34,612 nucleotides of DNA from Terrimonas_A sp040509495 (GCA_040509495.1 JBEVKW010000260.1:1-34612), one strand, 5' to 3'; counted from the stretch's first letter, positions 24,082 to 33,415 are shown. Made by a program: numbers and translations. The notes: a model not told the origin generated them from the letters alone.

Positions 24082-25101
24082 ATGCCGAATTTTACATGCA
24101 TGAAAGATAAATGGCGCATTCCTACGGAATCGGATCATTATAGTAATGGCAGGTTTCATAATCTTATTCCAACTACAACACTGGCGAAAGGAACCAGCAT
24201 GCCGAAAGTGATCGCTGAGCGATTCAAACGGCCTCCATCAGTGATCCCGTCTCATGCGATCCCTTCTGTGAAGACAGACCTTCGATCGCTTGATGCTGGT
24301 ACACCAACGATCGTCTGGTTCGGTCATTCCAGTTACCTGATCGTTTGTAAAGGCATCAGGATACTCGTAGACCCGGTATTCAGTAACTATGCCTCTCCCA
24401 TTCCCGGTTTTGTAAAAGCATTTAATGGGTCCAATGTTTATTCCGTAAACGATATGCCGGATATCGATTATCTGGTGATCACCCATAACCATTACGATCA
24501 TCTTGACAGAAAAACACTGGCGGCATTGTTACCGCGGGTAAAGCACGTCTACACTTCTATGGGTGTGGCAAAAGATTTACCAGTTATTCCCTCTCCGCCC
24601 GGCATAACAGAAATGGATTGGTGGGAACAGGAAACACTGCAGGACGGAATTGCCCTGATGGCTACACCTGCGAGGCATTTTTCCGGAAGAAGTCTAGTCC
24701 AGAACCGATCGCTATGGTCTTCCTTCGTCCTTGAGTTATTTGGATCGAAGATCTTTATTGGCGGTGATTCGGGATATGGACCGCATTTTAAGCAGATCGG
24801 TGAAAAGACCGGAGGTTTTGATCTAGCCTTGCTGGAATGCGGACAGTATAACGTTGCATGGCATGATATACATCTTCTACCCGAAGAAACCGCCCGTGCT
24901 GCCGTTGACCTGAAAGCGAAAGTGTTGATACCAGTGCATTGGGCGAAATTTGCACTGGCGAACCATCCCTGGAATGAGCCACCACAAAGAGTTTCCGCCG
25001 GTGCTAAGGAACTGGGCATTCCGTTAGTGATCCCGATGATCGGGCAACCAGTAACGGTAGGTGAAAAATTCTTCGGAGAAAACTGGTGGGAAACTCCCTG
25101 A
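24082..25101 (+). CDS. MBL-fold metallo-hydrolase, NAPE-PLD-like
   Basis: A zinc hydrolase of about 339 residues in the beta-lactamase-like group that includes N-acyl-phosphatidylethanolamine phospholipase D. The metal motif is H135-N-H137-Y-D139-H140 (HxHxDH), with later ligands likely in T-P-A-R-H-F-S-G-R, I-G-G-D-S-G-Y and P-V-H-W-A-K. The N-terminal H-Y-S-N-G-R-F-H-N-L is the usual lead-in of this family, so the start is close to it: ATG 24082 is chosen, 24100 is equally possible. A longer frame from 23971 overlaps the preceding gene and is unlikely. No clear signal peptide. Substrate unknown. Confidence 0.88.
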   Translation: MPNFTCMKDKWRIPTESDHYSNGRFHNLIPTTTLAKGTSMPKVIAERFKRPPSVIPSHAIPSVKTDLRSLDAGTPTIVWFGHSSYLIVCKGIRILVDPVFSNYASPIPGFVKAFNGSNVYSVNDMPDIDYLVITHNHYDHLDRKTLAALLPRVKHVYTSMGVAKDLPVIPSPPGITEMDWWEQETLQDGIALMATPARHFSGRSLVQNRSLWSSFVLELFGSKIFIGGDSGYGPHFKQIGEKTGGFDLALLECGQYNVAWHDIHLLPEETARAAVDLKAKVLIPVHWAKFALANHPWNEPPQRVSAGAKELGIPLVIPMIGQPVTVGEKFFGENWWETP

Positions 25102-25243
25102 TACTTCCCGCCACTATTCAAAACATAACCTGTAACAATTGCCGCAGCCGGAAAAAACGGACCGTTCAATTATTTGAAAGTTGCCGGCTTCAGATCGCAG
25201 TTTAATTGTTAATATTGGAATATCAACTCATCAAAACAGGAAA

Positions 25244-25621
25244 ATGAAAAAAGTAACAGGGATCGGGGGCGTTTTCTTCAAAGCGCAGGATCCGGAGAAG
25301 ATCAAACAATGGTATAAAGATCATCTTGGCATCGATGCAGGTGCCTATGGTGCCGCATTTGAATGGCGGGAAGACAGTGACCCCGAAAAGAAAGGCGCCA
25401 CAGCCTGGAATCCTTTTGACGGCAATACCAAATATTTTGAACCGTCCCAAAAGGATTTCATGATCAATTACCGGGTCGAAAACATTGAGGCACTGGTAGA
25501 GGAGTTAAAAGATCAGGGCGCTACAATACTTGATGATATTGCCGTTTATGATTATGGCAAATTTGTACACTTACTCGATATAGAGGGAAACAAAATTGAA
25601 CTGTGGGAGCCTACGGAGTAG
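25244..25621 (+). CDS. VOC-family protein
   Basis: A 125-residue vicinal-oxygen-chelate protein. The ATG at 25244 is chosen, giving M-K-K-V-T-G-I-G-G-V-F-F-K-A-Q-D-P-E-K-I-K; a TTG-led extension from 25181 is unlikely. It has the two-module layout with W-Y-K-D-H-L-G-I (about 23-30), W-N-P-F (about 54-57), and the end F-V-H-L-L-D-I-E-G-N-K-I-E-L-W-E-P. It is a single gene, with a terminator 47 bases past its stop. Role unknown. Confidence 0.87.
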   Translation: MKKVTGIGGVFFKAQDPEKIKQWYKDHLGIDAGAYGAAFEWREDSDPEKKGATAWNPFDGNTKYFEPSQKDFMINYRVENIEALVEELKDQGATILDDIAVYDYGKFVHLLDIEGNKIELWEPTE

Positions 25622-25667
25622 GGTTCAACGCTCTGACTGAAGGCTCAACGAAATTTATCTTAATGCT

Positions 25668-25700
25668 GGCCCTTTTACCTGGTGTGAAAGGGTCATTTTT
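25668..25700 (+). terminator. rho-independent terminator of the VOC gene
   Basis: GGCCCTTT (25668-25675) pairs with AAAGGGTC (25687-25694) over 8 bases including one G-T wobble, with an 11-base loop, then ATTTTT. Confidence 0.55.
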
Positions 25701-25717
25701 ATCTTTTACAGGCCATC

Positions 25718-26017
25718 TCAGGCCATCATCCCGGGTCGGTTTGCTGAGATCATAAAAGCAAGATCCCCTTTCATTCCAACCTGCAGGTTTACTATCCAGC
25801 CTTGCATTCTTAGCTCATCCATAACAGCAGCATGATCGGAGGAATAGTCAAGTAAAAACTGCTCGTTGTCCCTCGCACTACGCAAATACTGCCACACTGA
25901 AAACCGTATCAGTTCAAGATCACCGGAAGCTTCTTTTTTAGGGGATGCCGCAGACACCTGTGCAGTGGCCATTTGCCGTTTGGAAAATAAGCGGATGAAT
26001 TGACGGAATTTTTTCAT
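25718..26017 (-). CDS. hypothetical protein, 99 residues
   Basis: Begins M-K-K-F-R-Q-F-I-R-L-F-S-K-R-Q, a basic amphipathic start without a clear signal. A low-complexity Ala/Ser/Lys linker (about 17-31) leads to a compact part: D-L-E-L-I-R-F-S-V-W-Q-Y-L-R-S-A-R-D (about 33-50), F-L-L-D-Y-S-S-D-H-A-A-V-M-D-E-L and W-I-V-N-L-Q-V-G-M-K-G-D. I do not recognise it. It is convergent with the preceding VOC gene. The sequence reads as a real coding frame by its helices. Confidence 0.5.
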   Translation of the reverse strand: MKKFRQFIRLFSKRQMATAQVSAASPKKEASGDLELIRFSVWQYLRSARDNEQFLLDYSSDHAAVMDELRMQGWIVNLQVGMKGDLAFMISANRPGMMA

Positions 26018-26120
26018 TACAGGAATATTAGCTGTTTAAAGGATAGCGGGGATTTATTGTTTCAAAGCTAAGAGACTGCCAGCATTGAAACTGTAGTTCT
26101 TTTTATGAAAATGCGTGTAG

Positions 26121-26306
26121 GATATCGTCTACAAGACGGCTATAGATCCAGGTTACCAGTTACCAGACCCTGCTGATCCGTTGAGTTATTACCGGAATGA
26201 TCCTCCCTTTAAAAAGCAAAAGGCCACTGCTCTTCGCAATGACCTTCTGAATCTTTTTCTGGACGGTAAAAAGAAGAAGTTGACCGATATTGGATTGGTT
26301 TTTTAA
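26121..26306 (+). pseudogene. orphan coding-like frame without a start codon
   Basis: After a TAG at 26118 the frame reads D-I-V-Y-K-T-A-I-D-P-G-Y-Q-L-P-D-P-A-D-P-L-S-Y-Y to a TAA at 26304. It continues with K-K-Q-K-A-T-A-L-R-N-D-L-L-N-L-F-L-D-G-K-K-K-K-L-T-D, which looks like true protein, but it has no ATG before it. A gene start may have been lost; ATG-AAA-ATG at 26105 is in another frame. No family recognised. The rest of 26018-26747 holds a terminator-like hairpin and nothing else I can support. Confidence 0.3.
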
Positions 26307-26473
26307 AGGATTTTATTGGAACCGGCTTTTCGGTTAGATATTGGATAGATTGATATAACTATCAATCAACTTCTGATACAAACATACAGCGTTGTATATT
26401 GATTACCAAGAGAAAAAATACCCGTTCCGGACTGTAAAACTACGATCGGGCCAAATCAAACGTTTGCGCTGTT

Positions 26474-26503
26474 AAAAAAACGGGTACGGACCCGATTTTT
26501 TTT
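26474..26503. terminator. bidirectional terminator-like hairpin
   Basis: CGGGT (26481-26485) and ACCCG (26490-26494) pair around ACGG, with seven A before and an eight-T run (26496-26503) after, so it would work on both strands. The left arm can also pair with TACCCGTT at 26419-26426, giving an exclusive alternative fold. Confidence 0.5.
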
Positions 26504-26747
26504 CAGCGGCGCTTCAACCACCTTGAGATCCTGGAGGGAAACTGTAAACCTCAGATCCGTTATGCACTCCCTCCTGTCGTTAGTTAAATGCGGGATCAAT
26601 GCCCGGGAAAATGAATGGACCGGTTTGGCGCACGGCTGAATAAATACCGGCACGCATTTCATACCGGCTTCAGGGCAGTTGATACAGGTTTCTGGTATCG
26701 ATGCAACGTTCATCCCTGTTTCATTGTAAGTGTTCTAAACATTTATC

Positions 26748-27350
26748 ATGAAAATTCTATTTCTCACTTCTCTCACAATGATATTACTGAGCGCCTGCAG
26801 TAAGCGGGACAACGCTGTTGAACCGCCACCGCCGGACGAAGCTCGGATCCTTCCTGAAATGATGATCACTGAATTGAATGATGCCGAAGTAAAGCAAGGT
26901 CAGTCGAAAGTAATCGACCTTAACCGGGATGGTGTCAGAGACATCGCCTTTGCAACATGGTATATCGGCAATCCAAATGAGAACGAGGATGAAGTACTTT
27001 TCTTTGCATCTACCGGAACGCAGTCGGCACTAATGCTTGGGGGAGAAAATGAGTCTCCGCGTTTCGGCCGGGATAATATGATCTCAAAAGAACCCTCATC
27101 AGGTTTTGGCTGGTATGTGATCGGCCAGGCAGAATTAGCAATGAAAAATATCGGCCATGTTGGCGATCCATATTGGGAAAAGCCATGGAAGAACGCCAAT
27201 CATTCCTTTCTCGCGGTGAGAGTGAACAAGGAAGATAACTGGTATTACGGATGGGTCGAACTATCTATGGATACAGCCAATTCAAAATTGATCCTGCATA
27301 GAGCTGCGATAGGAATGGTAGCAGATAAGGCAGTAAAGACAGGCATTTAA
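26748..27350 (+). CDS. hypothetical lipoprotein with calcium-type repeat
   Basis: A 200-residue lipoprotein. The signal ends in lipobox L-L-S-A-C (Cys17), then S-K-R-D-N and a Pro-rich linker P-P-P-P. A single D-L-N-R-D-G-V-R-D-I-A-F (about 58-69) resembles the Asp-rich calcium loop of FG-GAP/VCBS repeats. The rest contains Y-G-W-V-E-L (about 165-170), a strand often found in secreted Bacteroidetes proteins. No named family. It is a single gene and is probably exposed on the outer membrane or in the periplasm. Confidence 0.75.
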   Translation: MKILFLTSLTMILLSACSKRDNAVEPPPPDEARILPEMMITELNDAEVKQGQSKVIDLNRDGVRDIAFATWYIGNPNENEDEVLFFASTGTQSALMLGGENESPRFGRDNMISKEPSSGFGWYVIGQAELAMKNIGHVGDPYWEKPWKNANHSFLAVRVNKEDNWYYGWVELSMDTANSKLILHRAAIGMVADKAVKTGI

Positions 27351-27396
27351 GGCAGGCTCTTTGCAGTCCGCACATCGAACGTTAATTTGGGAACGC

Positions 27397-28779
27397 TTAC
27401 AACTTTCCTGCAACCGGCAATTGCAGGATAAAGGTTGTGCCGGTGTTCGATACAGATTCAACTTTGATCTCTCCCTTGTGCAATTTCATGATCCTGCTCG
27501 CAAGGGAGAGTCCAAGTCCGAATCCTCCAACAGATCTGGTTTCTTCCATTCTGTAAAATGGCTGAAAAATATTTTCCACTTCGCTGTCTGGTATACCGGG
27601 TCCTTTATCAATCACTGCAATGGTAAAAAGGTCCGGGTATACAGTCAGTACAACCTCCGCATGATGATCCGGTGAATATTTACAGGCATTTACCACGATA
27701 TTGCGAAAGGCGGTGAACAAAAGTTCTTCATTACCGAATACCAGCAGTTTGTCTTCATCATCCGGAAGGTTATTGAATTGCAGGGAAACAGAAAAGGACG
27801 TGTCTTGTTTTTGTATGGAGGCGGGGATGCGCATCAGAACTTCGTCTATACGAAGCAGGTCAATGTTGAGGCCGCCCGGGTTACCAGATGCTGTGGCGAA
27901 CTTCAACAAGGTCTGCACAAGATTATTCATATAGTGCACATCATTCACAACATCCTGCATTACTTTTCTATATTCCTGGTCGGTCCTTGTGCGTTGCAAA
28001 GACACTTCAAGCTGACTTGAAATAAGTGTTAGCGGAGTGGAGAGTTCATGTGAAGCATTTGAAATAAACCTTCGTTGCATTTCAAAACTTTGATTGAGCC
28101 GGTCGAGAAGGTCATTGAGTGTGGTGGATAGTTTATACCATTCGTCTTTGGTGTTACCGGCCTGGATCCGGCGCGCAAGATTGTATGCATATATATCCGT
28201 TACTTCTTCTGTGATCTTTTTGACGGGCCTTAGGAGACGGGTAGAAAAGATATATCCGCCGGCAAACGAGATGAGGATGCCCAGGATAAAGCTCGTGATC
28301 AGTAGTTGTTTCAGCGAACTAAGGTTTCGCTTGCCGTCTTCATCGATGGCGGCGGAAATGATCACCAGGTCATTTCCAGGCATAGCCGTAAAATAAGCAA
28401 CGCCTTCCTTGTCTCCTTCTTTAAAATATACCGATCCGTTGGAGCGTGCCTCATCGAGCAAGGCGTCTGTACTGTGAATAGAATCCTGCCAGCGATCCAT
28501 ATAACTGTACACCCGCTTATTCTCTTCATTATAGGCCTGCACAGCTTTATTTTTCAGGGAGATTGACATGGATGAATCGATCCTCCTGACCAAATGACGG
28601 TCGAAGACCTCCGATTGCCGGAGCAGCCTGGACGTGGTAATGGCGCGGTTAGTCAACCGGCTTCTCATCGCCTTTGAGCGTGATGTTGATGTAAAATAGT
28701 AGATGGAACCGCATACAATTCCGAGGATGAAAAAAACCACCAGCGTAAATAGCAGGATGATGCGGTACCGTACTGGCAT
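27397..28779 (-). CDS. sensor histidine kinase (HAMP/HisKA/HATPase)
   Basis: A 460-residue membrane kinase. Two spans (about 7-29 and 158-179) enclose a periplasmic sensor of about 130 residues. A HAMP domain follows (about 180-235). The HisKA motif is F-I-S-N-A-S-H-E-L-S-T-P-L with phospho-acceptor His244, and the ATPase part has N-I-V-V-N-A-C-K-Y-S, D-K-G-P-G-I-P and G-G-F-G-L-G-L-S-L. Length is typical. The start follows the stop of the response regulator by one base, so they form one operon. The stimulus is unknown; many relatives respond to metals or envelope stress. Confidence 0.95.
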   Translation of the reverse strand: MPVRYRIILLFTLVVFFILGIVCGSIYYFTSTSRSKAMRSRLTNRAITTSRLLRQSEVFDRHLVRRIDSSMSISLKNKAVQAYNEENKRVYSYMDRWQDSIHSTDALLDEARSNGSVYFKEGDKEGVAYFTAMPGNDLVIISAAIDEDGKRNLSSLKQLLITSFILGILISFAGGYIFSTRLLRPVKKITEEVTDIYAYNLARRIQAGNTKDEWYKLSTTLNDLLDRLNQSFEMQRRFISNASHELSTPLTLISSQLEVSLQRTRTDQEYRKVMQDVVNDVHYMNNLVQTLLKFATASGNPGGLNIDLLRIDEVLMRIPASIQKQDTSFSVSLQFNNLPDDEDKLLVFGNEELLFTAFRNIVVNACKYSPDHHAEVVLTVYPDLFTIAVIDKGPGIPDSEVENIFQPFYRMEETRSVGGFGLGLSLASRIMKLHKGEIKVESVSNTGTTFILQLPVAGKL

Positions 28780-28780
28780 A

Positions 28781-29479
28781 TCAGCTTTCTTTTAACATGT
28801 AGCCCATTCCCACCTGGGTCTGGATAAGTTTTTTAGGAAAGGGTTTATCGATCTTATTCCTGACGTAATTGATGTATACATCAATGATGTTTGTGTTTGT
28901 ATCAAAATCGATATCCCATACGTTGATCGCAATATCCGCCCGGGATACAACCCGGTTTTTATTGCGCAGCAGGTACTCCAGTAATTGAAATTCCTTTGCT
29001 GTAAGATGAACCAGTGTATCACCCCGTTTTACTTCTTTGGTATCGAGGTTCATCAACAGGTCGTCAGCACGAAGAAGATTTCCTACGGGCGCCTGTACAT
29101 CAGCTGTCCTGCGCATCAGGACACGGATCTTCATCAATAATTCTTTAAACTCAAATGGCTTGATGATATAGTCGTCGGCCCCGGCATCATATCCTTCTAT
29201 TTTATCATCGAGCGAACTTAAGGCAGTGAGCATGATGATCGGAACATTCTCGTTCTGCGCTCTTACCATTTTAGTCAATTCATAACCGGTAATGCCAGGC
29301 AGATTAATATCAAGGATCAATAGATTGAACCGCTGTGTCTGGAACATTCTCCAACCGATCTGCCCGTCATATGCTACTTCCACTTCATACCCGTTTTCAC
29401 CCAGGCCCATGCGTAAAGTATCGGCGATCCTGACCTCATCTTCAACAAGCAATATTCTTAGCTCCTCCATTTTGTTCAT
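28781..29479 (-). CDS. OmpR-family response regulator
   Basis: About 232 residues with the start ATG at 29479; the ATG at 29470 (M-E-E-L-R-I-L-L-V-E-D-E) is an alternative, and a TTG frame from 29494 is unlikely. The receiver domain has Asp57 in L-L-I-L-D-I-N-L-P, Thr85 and Lys107 in Y-I-I-K-P-F. The C-terminal winged helix has L-T-A-K-E-F-Q-L-L-E-Y-L-L-R-N and V-D-V-Y-I-N-Y-V-R-N-K-I-D-K, as expected for OmpR/PhoB. It precedes its kinase by one base. Divergent from the universal stress protein gene, which might be a target. Confidence 0.95.
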   Translation of the reverse strand: MNKMEELRILLVEDEVRIADTLRMGLGENGYEVEVAYDGQIGWRMFQTQRFNLLILDINLPGITGYELTKMVRAQNENVPIIMLTALSSLDDKIEGYDAGADDYIIKPFEFKELLMKIRVLMRRTADVQAPVGNLLRADDLLMNLDTKEVKRGDTLVHLTAKEFQLLEYLLRNKNRVVSRADIAINVWDIDFDTNTNIIDVYINYVRNKIDKPFPKKLIQTQVGMGYMLKES

Positions 29480-29628
29480 TTTGTTAAGCCGCAAGGTACG
29501 ACATCGGCGGCTTTCAAGATGCAGTAACCAATTTGAGCATCAACCGCTACTGTATTTGCAAGGAACTTCTAATTATTTTCTAATTCACGGTTAATCAGTG
29601 CCTAAGTGTGCGAATATACATTTATCGC

Positions 29629-30471
29629 ATGTCCGCAAGGTTCCATACCATACTTATCCCGGTTGATTTTACACTCAATACTGAAGTGGCGATCGCAAAA
29701 ACACTTGGCCTGCTTGAAAATAGTGACGTGGCTATCCATCTGTTACACGTCCGGAGGCCTTCCCTGTTCCTGCGTTTACTTCAGCGACTGGCCGGAGCGC
29801 CTGATCAGGAGTTCAAGGCCCGCATCGCTCAGCGTATGGAAGCACTTGTTTCAAGGATCCACAAAGCCAAACCCGGCATACGCGTGACGACCTGGATAGA
29901 TAACATGCAGGCAGTAGAGAAAGCCATTTCGGCGAAGGCAGTTTATGTATCCGCCGATCTGTTGGTCATTGGTAAACACTCGCCCGGATGGGGATTACCC
30001 TTCGGCAGGAAAGTGATCCCCGCACGAATTGCAGCAGCCACCGGAGTGCCTGTACTCACCGTTAAGCCGGGCTCCTTAAAAAACCCGATCCGGACAGTGG
30101 TGATACCCGTTGGTCCTAAGTTTCCCAAAAAGAAACTGGAGCTACTTGATGCCTGGCGAAACACACCGGAGTGTACGATCAGGCTGGTCTCCTGCCTCAG
30201 CCATGATAAAGATGATGCTTATTCAAAAGATTCTTTGCTGAATACGTTCCGGCTATTAAAAACAAGCTGGCCGGGGTCAGTGGAATACGATGTATTGCGT
30301 GGGAATAATCATGCGAAGGCATTGCTGAATTATTGTAAAAAAGTAAAGGCAGACATGCTTATTGTATATCCCGGAGAAGAAACCAACGCAGGTATTTTTC
30401 CTGCACGATATATCTCTGACCTCTTACCATCTGATTCGCGTACGCAGATCCTTGCGATCCAACCCGTTTGA
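29629..30471 (+). CDS. universal stress protein, tandem Usp domains
   Basis: About 280 residues, starting at ATG 29629 (M-S-A-R-F-H-T-I-L-I-P-V-D-F-T), which is the usual first strand; the ATG at 29608 would add seven residues. Two Usp folds lie in tandem: the first ends in V-I-G-K-H-S-P-G-W-G-L and V-P-V-L-T-V-K-P, the second begins T-V-V-I-P-V-G-P. The second domain looks less conserved. Such proteins bind ATP or another nucleotide and act in stress survival; cytoplasmic. The gene is followed after 28 bases by the TPR gene and is probably co-transcribed with it. Confidence 0.85.
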   Translation: MSARFHTILIPVDFTLNTEVAIAKTLGLLENSDVAIHLLHVRRPSLFLRLLQRLAGAPDQEFKARIAQRMEALVSRIHKAKPGIRVTTWIDNMQAVEKAISAKAVYVSADLLVIGKHSPGWGLPFGRKVIPARIAAATGVPVLTVKPGSLKNPIRTVVIPVGPKFPKKKLELLDAWRNTPECTIRLVSCLSHDKDDAYSKDSLLNTFRLLKTSWPGSVEYDVLRGNNHAKALLNYCKKVKADMLIVYPGEETNAGIFPARYISDLLPSDSRTQILAIQPV

Positions 30472-30499
30472 TTTGTTAACCTGAAATACAACTACCATC

Positions 30500-32122
30500 A
30501 TGAAAAAGATCACTCTGTTTATTAGCTGCCTGAATGTATCATTGTTCCTTTCCGCTCAATCAATAGAAGAGGGAAAAACTTTTCTTGAAAGTGCACGTTA
30601 CGCCAGTGCAGAAAATGCTTTCCATTCTGTGATCAACCAGCAACCGGGTAACGCAGAAGCCTGGTGTTTGCTTACGAACACTTATCTGAAACAGGACCTT
30701 ACAAACGAAGCAGCAGATACGCTGGCACTGGCACCAGCATCTGTTCAGGAAAATCCCTATTACCTCGTGGCATACGGAGGTCTGCTATTGAATACCAATA
30801 AGGCAGACAGTGCAAATCATTATTTTGAGCAGGCCGTGGCTGCCACCAAAGCAAAAGATGCAGGCATCCTTGCAGCTATTGCAGAAGCTCATATTGAGGC
30901 TGAGAACGGGAACCTTGCATACGCCCTTGAAATGCTTGAAAAAGCACAAAAGCGCGACAAAAAAAATGCAGGCTTATTGATTTTGCAAGGTAATGCGTAC
31001 CGCAGAATGCATAAAGGATCCGAAGCTTACCAGGCCTATCAGGAAGCGATCGGCATGGATAAGAAATCTGCCAACGCTTATTTTCAGTTAGGAAGAATCT
31101 TCCTGACACAAAAAAATACGGAGATGTATCTTGATTACTTCAACAAATCTATTGAAGCAGATCAGACATTTGCTCCTGCCTATTACGCACTGTATAATCA
31201 CTACCTGTATACAGAACCGGCTAAAGCGATGGAGTATTTTGAGAAATATAAATCCCATTCCGATAAAACGGTTCGCCACGATTATGATCAGACCGACCTG
31301 CTTTACCTGAATAAACAATATCAGCCTGCCATTGATCTTGCCACGTCTTTGATCGAACGGGACGGCGAACAAGCTCCGGCGAGACTGTATAAACTTATTG
31401 CTTACTCGCATGAGGAGCAAAGAGATTCTGCAACAGCAATCAATTTCATGCAACAATATTTTCAGCATGAGGCAGACAGTAATGTCATTCTGAAAGATTA
31501 TGAAAACATGGGAGCACTGTTCATTGCAAATGGCAAGGCAGATTCTGCCATGTCTTACCTGGAGAAAGGCCTGGAACTTGTGAAAGAAGACCAAGCGATC
31601 CGCAATTATTATCAAACGCTGGCAAAACTAGCCAAGCAGGTAAATGATCATACAGCAGAAGCGAAATGGCTCGGTAAGTTTTATACAGGAAATGAAAAAG
31701 CAACCAATGTGCATTTGTTCAATTGGGGACTCGCATCCTATAAGGCTGCCGATTATGCAACTGCCGATTCCGTATTCGGTATGTACGCAACAAAATATCC
31801 CGAACAGAAAACATATGGATATTACTGGCAGGCTCGCAGCAATGCCGCGATTGATACAGCGATGGCGGAAGGCCTGGCTATTCCTTACTATCAGCAATTG
31901 CTCCAATCGATCGATTCTGTCAATCCAGGTGCATCTGAAAAGAAATGGATGATCGAAGCATATAACTACATGGCAGCCTATGAAACCAACACAAAGAAGG
32001 ATTATGCAGCGGCAATCGGGTATTTCAAAAAGATCGTAGAGCTTGATCCTGCTAATGAAAATGCGCCAAAATATATCCAGATGCTGGAAAAAAATCTTCA
32101 ACGTGCTGAAGGATCACGATAA
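30500..32122 (+). CDS. secreted TPR-repeat protein
   Basis: A 540-residue protein with a signal peptide (M-K-K-I-T-L-F-I-S-C-L-N-V-S-L-F-L-S-A, cut before Gln20). Tandem tetratricopeptide repeats fill the rest; clear ones are A-E-A-W-C-L-L-T-N-T-Y (about 51-61), N-A-G-L-L-I-L-Q-G-N-A-Y-R-R (about 156-169), N-A-Y-F-Q-L-G-R-I-F-L (about 192-202) and D-Y-A-A-A-I-G-Y-F-K-K-I-V-E-L-D-P-A-N-E-N (near the end). It probably acts as a periplasmic scaffold. It follows the stress protein gene closely. No enzyme domain is seen. Confidence 0.88.
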   Translation: MKKITLFISCLNVSLFLSAQSIEEGKTFLESARYASAENAFHSVINQQPGNAEAWCLLTNTYLKQDLTNEAADTLALAPASVQENPYYLVAYGGLLLNTNKADSANHYFEQAVAATKAKDAGILAAIAEAHIEAENGNLAYALEMLEKAQKRDKKNAGLLILQGNAYRRMHKGSEAYQAYQEAIGMDKKSANAYFQLGRIFLTQKNTEMYLDYFNKSIEADQTFAPAYYALYNHYLYTEPAKAMEYFEKYKSHSDKTVRHDYDQTDLLYLNKQYQPAIDLATSLIERDGEQAPARLYKLIAYSHEEQRDSATAINFMQQYFQHEADSNVILKDYENMGALFIANGKADSAMSYLEKGLELVKEDQAIRNYYQTLAKLAKQVNDHTAEAKWLGKFYTGNEKATNVHLFNWGLASYKAADYATADSVFGMYATKYPEQKTYGYYWQARSNAAIDTAMAEGLAIPYYQQLLQSIDSVNPGASEKKWMIEAYNYMAAYETNTKKDYAAAIGYFKKIVELDPANENAPKYIQMLEKNLQRAEGSR

Positions 32123-32177
32123 ATTTTGAATGATCTGTTGCACCAGATTCCAAATGTTATTTGTTGTTGTTTATAAA

Positions 32178-32193
32178 ATATCACTCGTGATAT
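32178..32193. promoter_or_regulatory. 16-bp palindrome ahead of gpsA
   Basis: ATATCAC-TC-GTGATAT is a perfect palindrome in the 147-base gap between the TPR gene and gpsA. It could be an operator. A -7-like TATTTTCG lies later, just before the ATG at 32270. Confidence 0.3.
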
Positions 32194-32269
32194 CCGGGGT
32201 AACGTTTTTTTGTCTTCATTCTAATTTTATTTTAATCAAACAGTTGTTTCACTAAGAGTATTTTCGTAG

Positions 32270-33262
32270 ATGTTAAAACGTGTATCTGTCATAGGAAGCG
32301 GAAGCTGGGCTACAGCGCTGGTGAAAATGTTTTCAGATAGCGGCACTACTGTGTCATGGCTGGTGAGAAATTCTGAACAGCAATCTTTTATTCAAACGAG
32401 TGGTTATAACCCGAGGCATTTAAGTTTTGCTTCACTTCGTACGCAATATATTTTACCAACAGCTGATCCTCTTCTATCAGTAAAAGGCAGCGAACTTGTG
32501 ATCTTCGCTGTGCCTTCTGCTTACCTCGAACAGAGTTTGCAGCGATTCGACAAAGAATGGTTTGAAGACAAGCACCTGGCTGTATCTATCAAAGGATTTA
32601 TTCCAGGAAGCGGCTGCACACCAAGTCAGTATCTGAGCCGTAAACTTAGCCGGGAAGAATCTTCTATCTCTGTCATCAGCGGGCCGTGTATTGCTGAAGA
32701 AGTGGCTTCACAAAAAAAGTCGTTCATTACCGTTTGCGGTGCAGATAATATATGGATCGATAAGATCAGCTGTTCACTTAATACCAGCTACCTGCGGGTT
32801 GTAAGAAATACTGATCCTGTAGGTGTAGAGTACACCGCGATCATCAAGAATATCATTGGCATAGCCGCAGGTATTGCAAATGGCCTGCAATATGGAGAAA
32901 ACTTCCAGTCTGTACTCGTGTCTAACGCCATGCGTGAAGCCGGTGAATTTCTGGTAAAGATATTGCCTGCCAAAAGGGACTTTCTTAATTCTGTTTATGC
33001 CGGCGATCTGTTGATCACTGCATATTCAGAACAAAGCAGAAACCGGATACTTGGTACATTGATCGGAAGAGGTATACAGGTCAGTAAGGCCTTGCAGTCA
33101 ATGGCTACTGTTGCCGAAGGATTTCATGCATCTAAAGAGTTGATGCCTTTGTTAAAAGATATACCTGTCAGAATGCCGGTCATTAATTGTGTCTACCGGA
33201 TACTTCACAAACATGCAAATCCAATAGAAGAGTTTGGTCTGCTGGAAAAACATTTGTCTTAA
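32270..33262 (+). CDS. gpsA: NAD(P)H-dependent glycerol-3-phosphate dehydrogenase
   Basis: Reduces dihydroxyacetone phosphate to sn-glycerol-3-phosphate for phospholipid synthesis; cytoplasmic. 330 residues, typical. The nucleotide site is G-S-G-S-W-A-T-A-L (9-17). Further blocks are F-A-V-P-S (about 79-83), S-I-K-G (about 105-108), S-G-P-C-I-A-E-E-V (about 139-147), the catalytic-lysine region Y-T-A-I-I-K-N-I-I-G-I-A-A-G (about 188-201) and G-D-L-L-I-T-A-Y-S-E-Q-S-R-N-R (about 245-259). It stands alone, with a strong terminator 27 bases past its stop. No second lipid gene is adjacent. Confidence 0.95.
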   Translation: MLKRVSVIGSGSWATALVKMFSDSGTTVSWLVRNSEQQSFIQTSGYNPRHLSFASLRTQYILPTADPLLSVKGSELVIFAVPSAYLEQSLQRFDKEWFEDKHLAVSIKGFIPGSGCTPSQYLSRKLSREESSISVISGPCIAEEVASQKKSFITVCGADNIWIDKISCSLNTSYLRVVRNTDPVGVEYTAIIKNIIGIAAGIANGLQYGENFQSVLVSNAMREAGEFLVKILPAKRDFLNSVYAGDLLITAYSEQSRNRILGTLIGRGIQVSKALQSMATVAEGFHASKELMPLLKDIPVRMPVINCVYRILHKHANPIEEFGLLEKHLS

Positions 33263-33288
33263 CGATGTGACGTATCGCATCCAAAACC

Positions 33289-33335
33289 GTATCGATAGAT
33301 ATTACTATAGTGATGATCTATTGATACTTTTTTTT
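33289..33335 (+). terminator. rho-independent terminator of gpsA
   Basis: GTATCGATAGAT (33289-33300) pairs with ATCTATTGATAC (33316-33327) over 12 bases with one G-T wobble, a 15-base loop, and then eight T. Confidence 0.75.
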
Positions 33336-33415
33336 AACATTCATGCGGCTATCACCTCTGTTATAATCTGTTACGACTACCTGGTTTGAAAAAAAATTAT
33401 TATCGTGTTGTGCTA

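Noticed and set aside
26456..26713. Minus-strand ORF of 85 codons
   Set aside because: No recognisable pattern, it crosses the bidirectional terminator hairpin, and it has no supporting neighbour.
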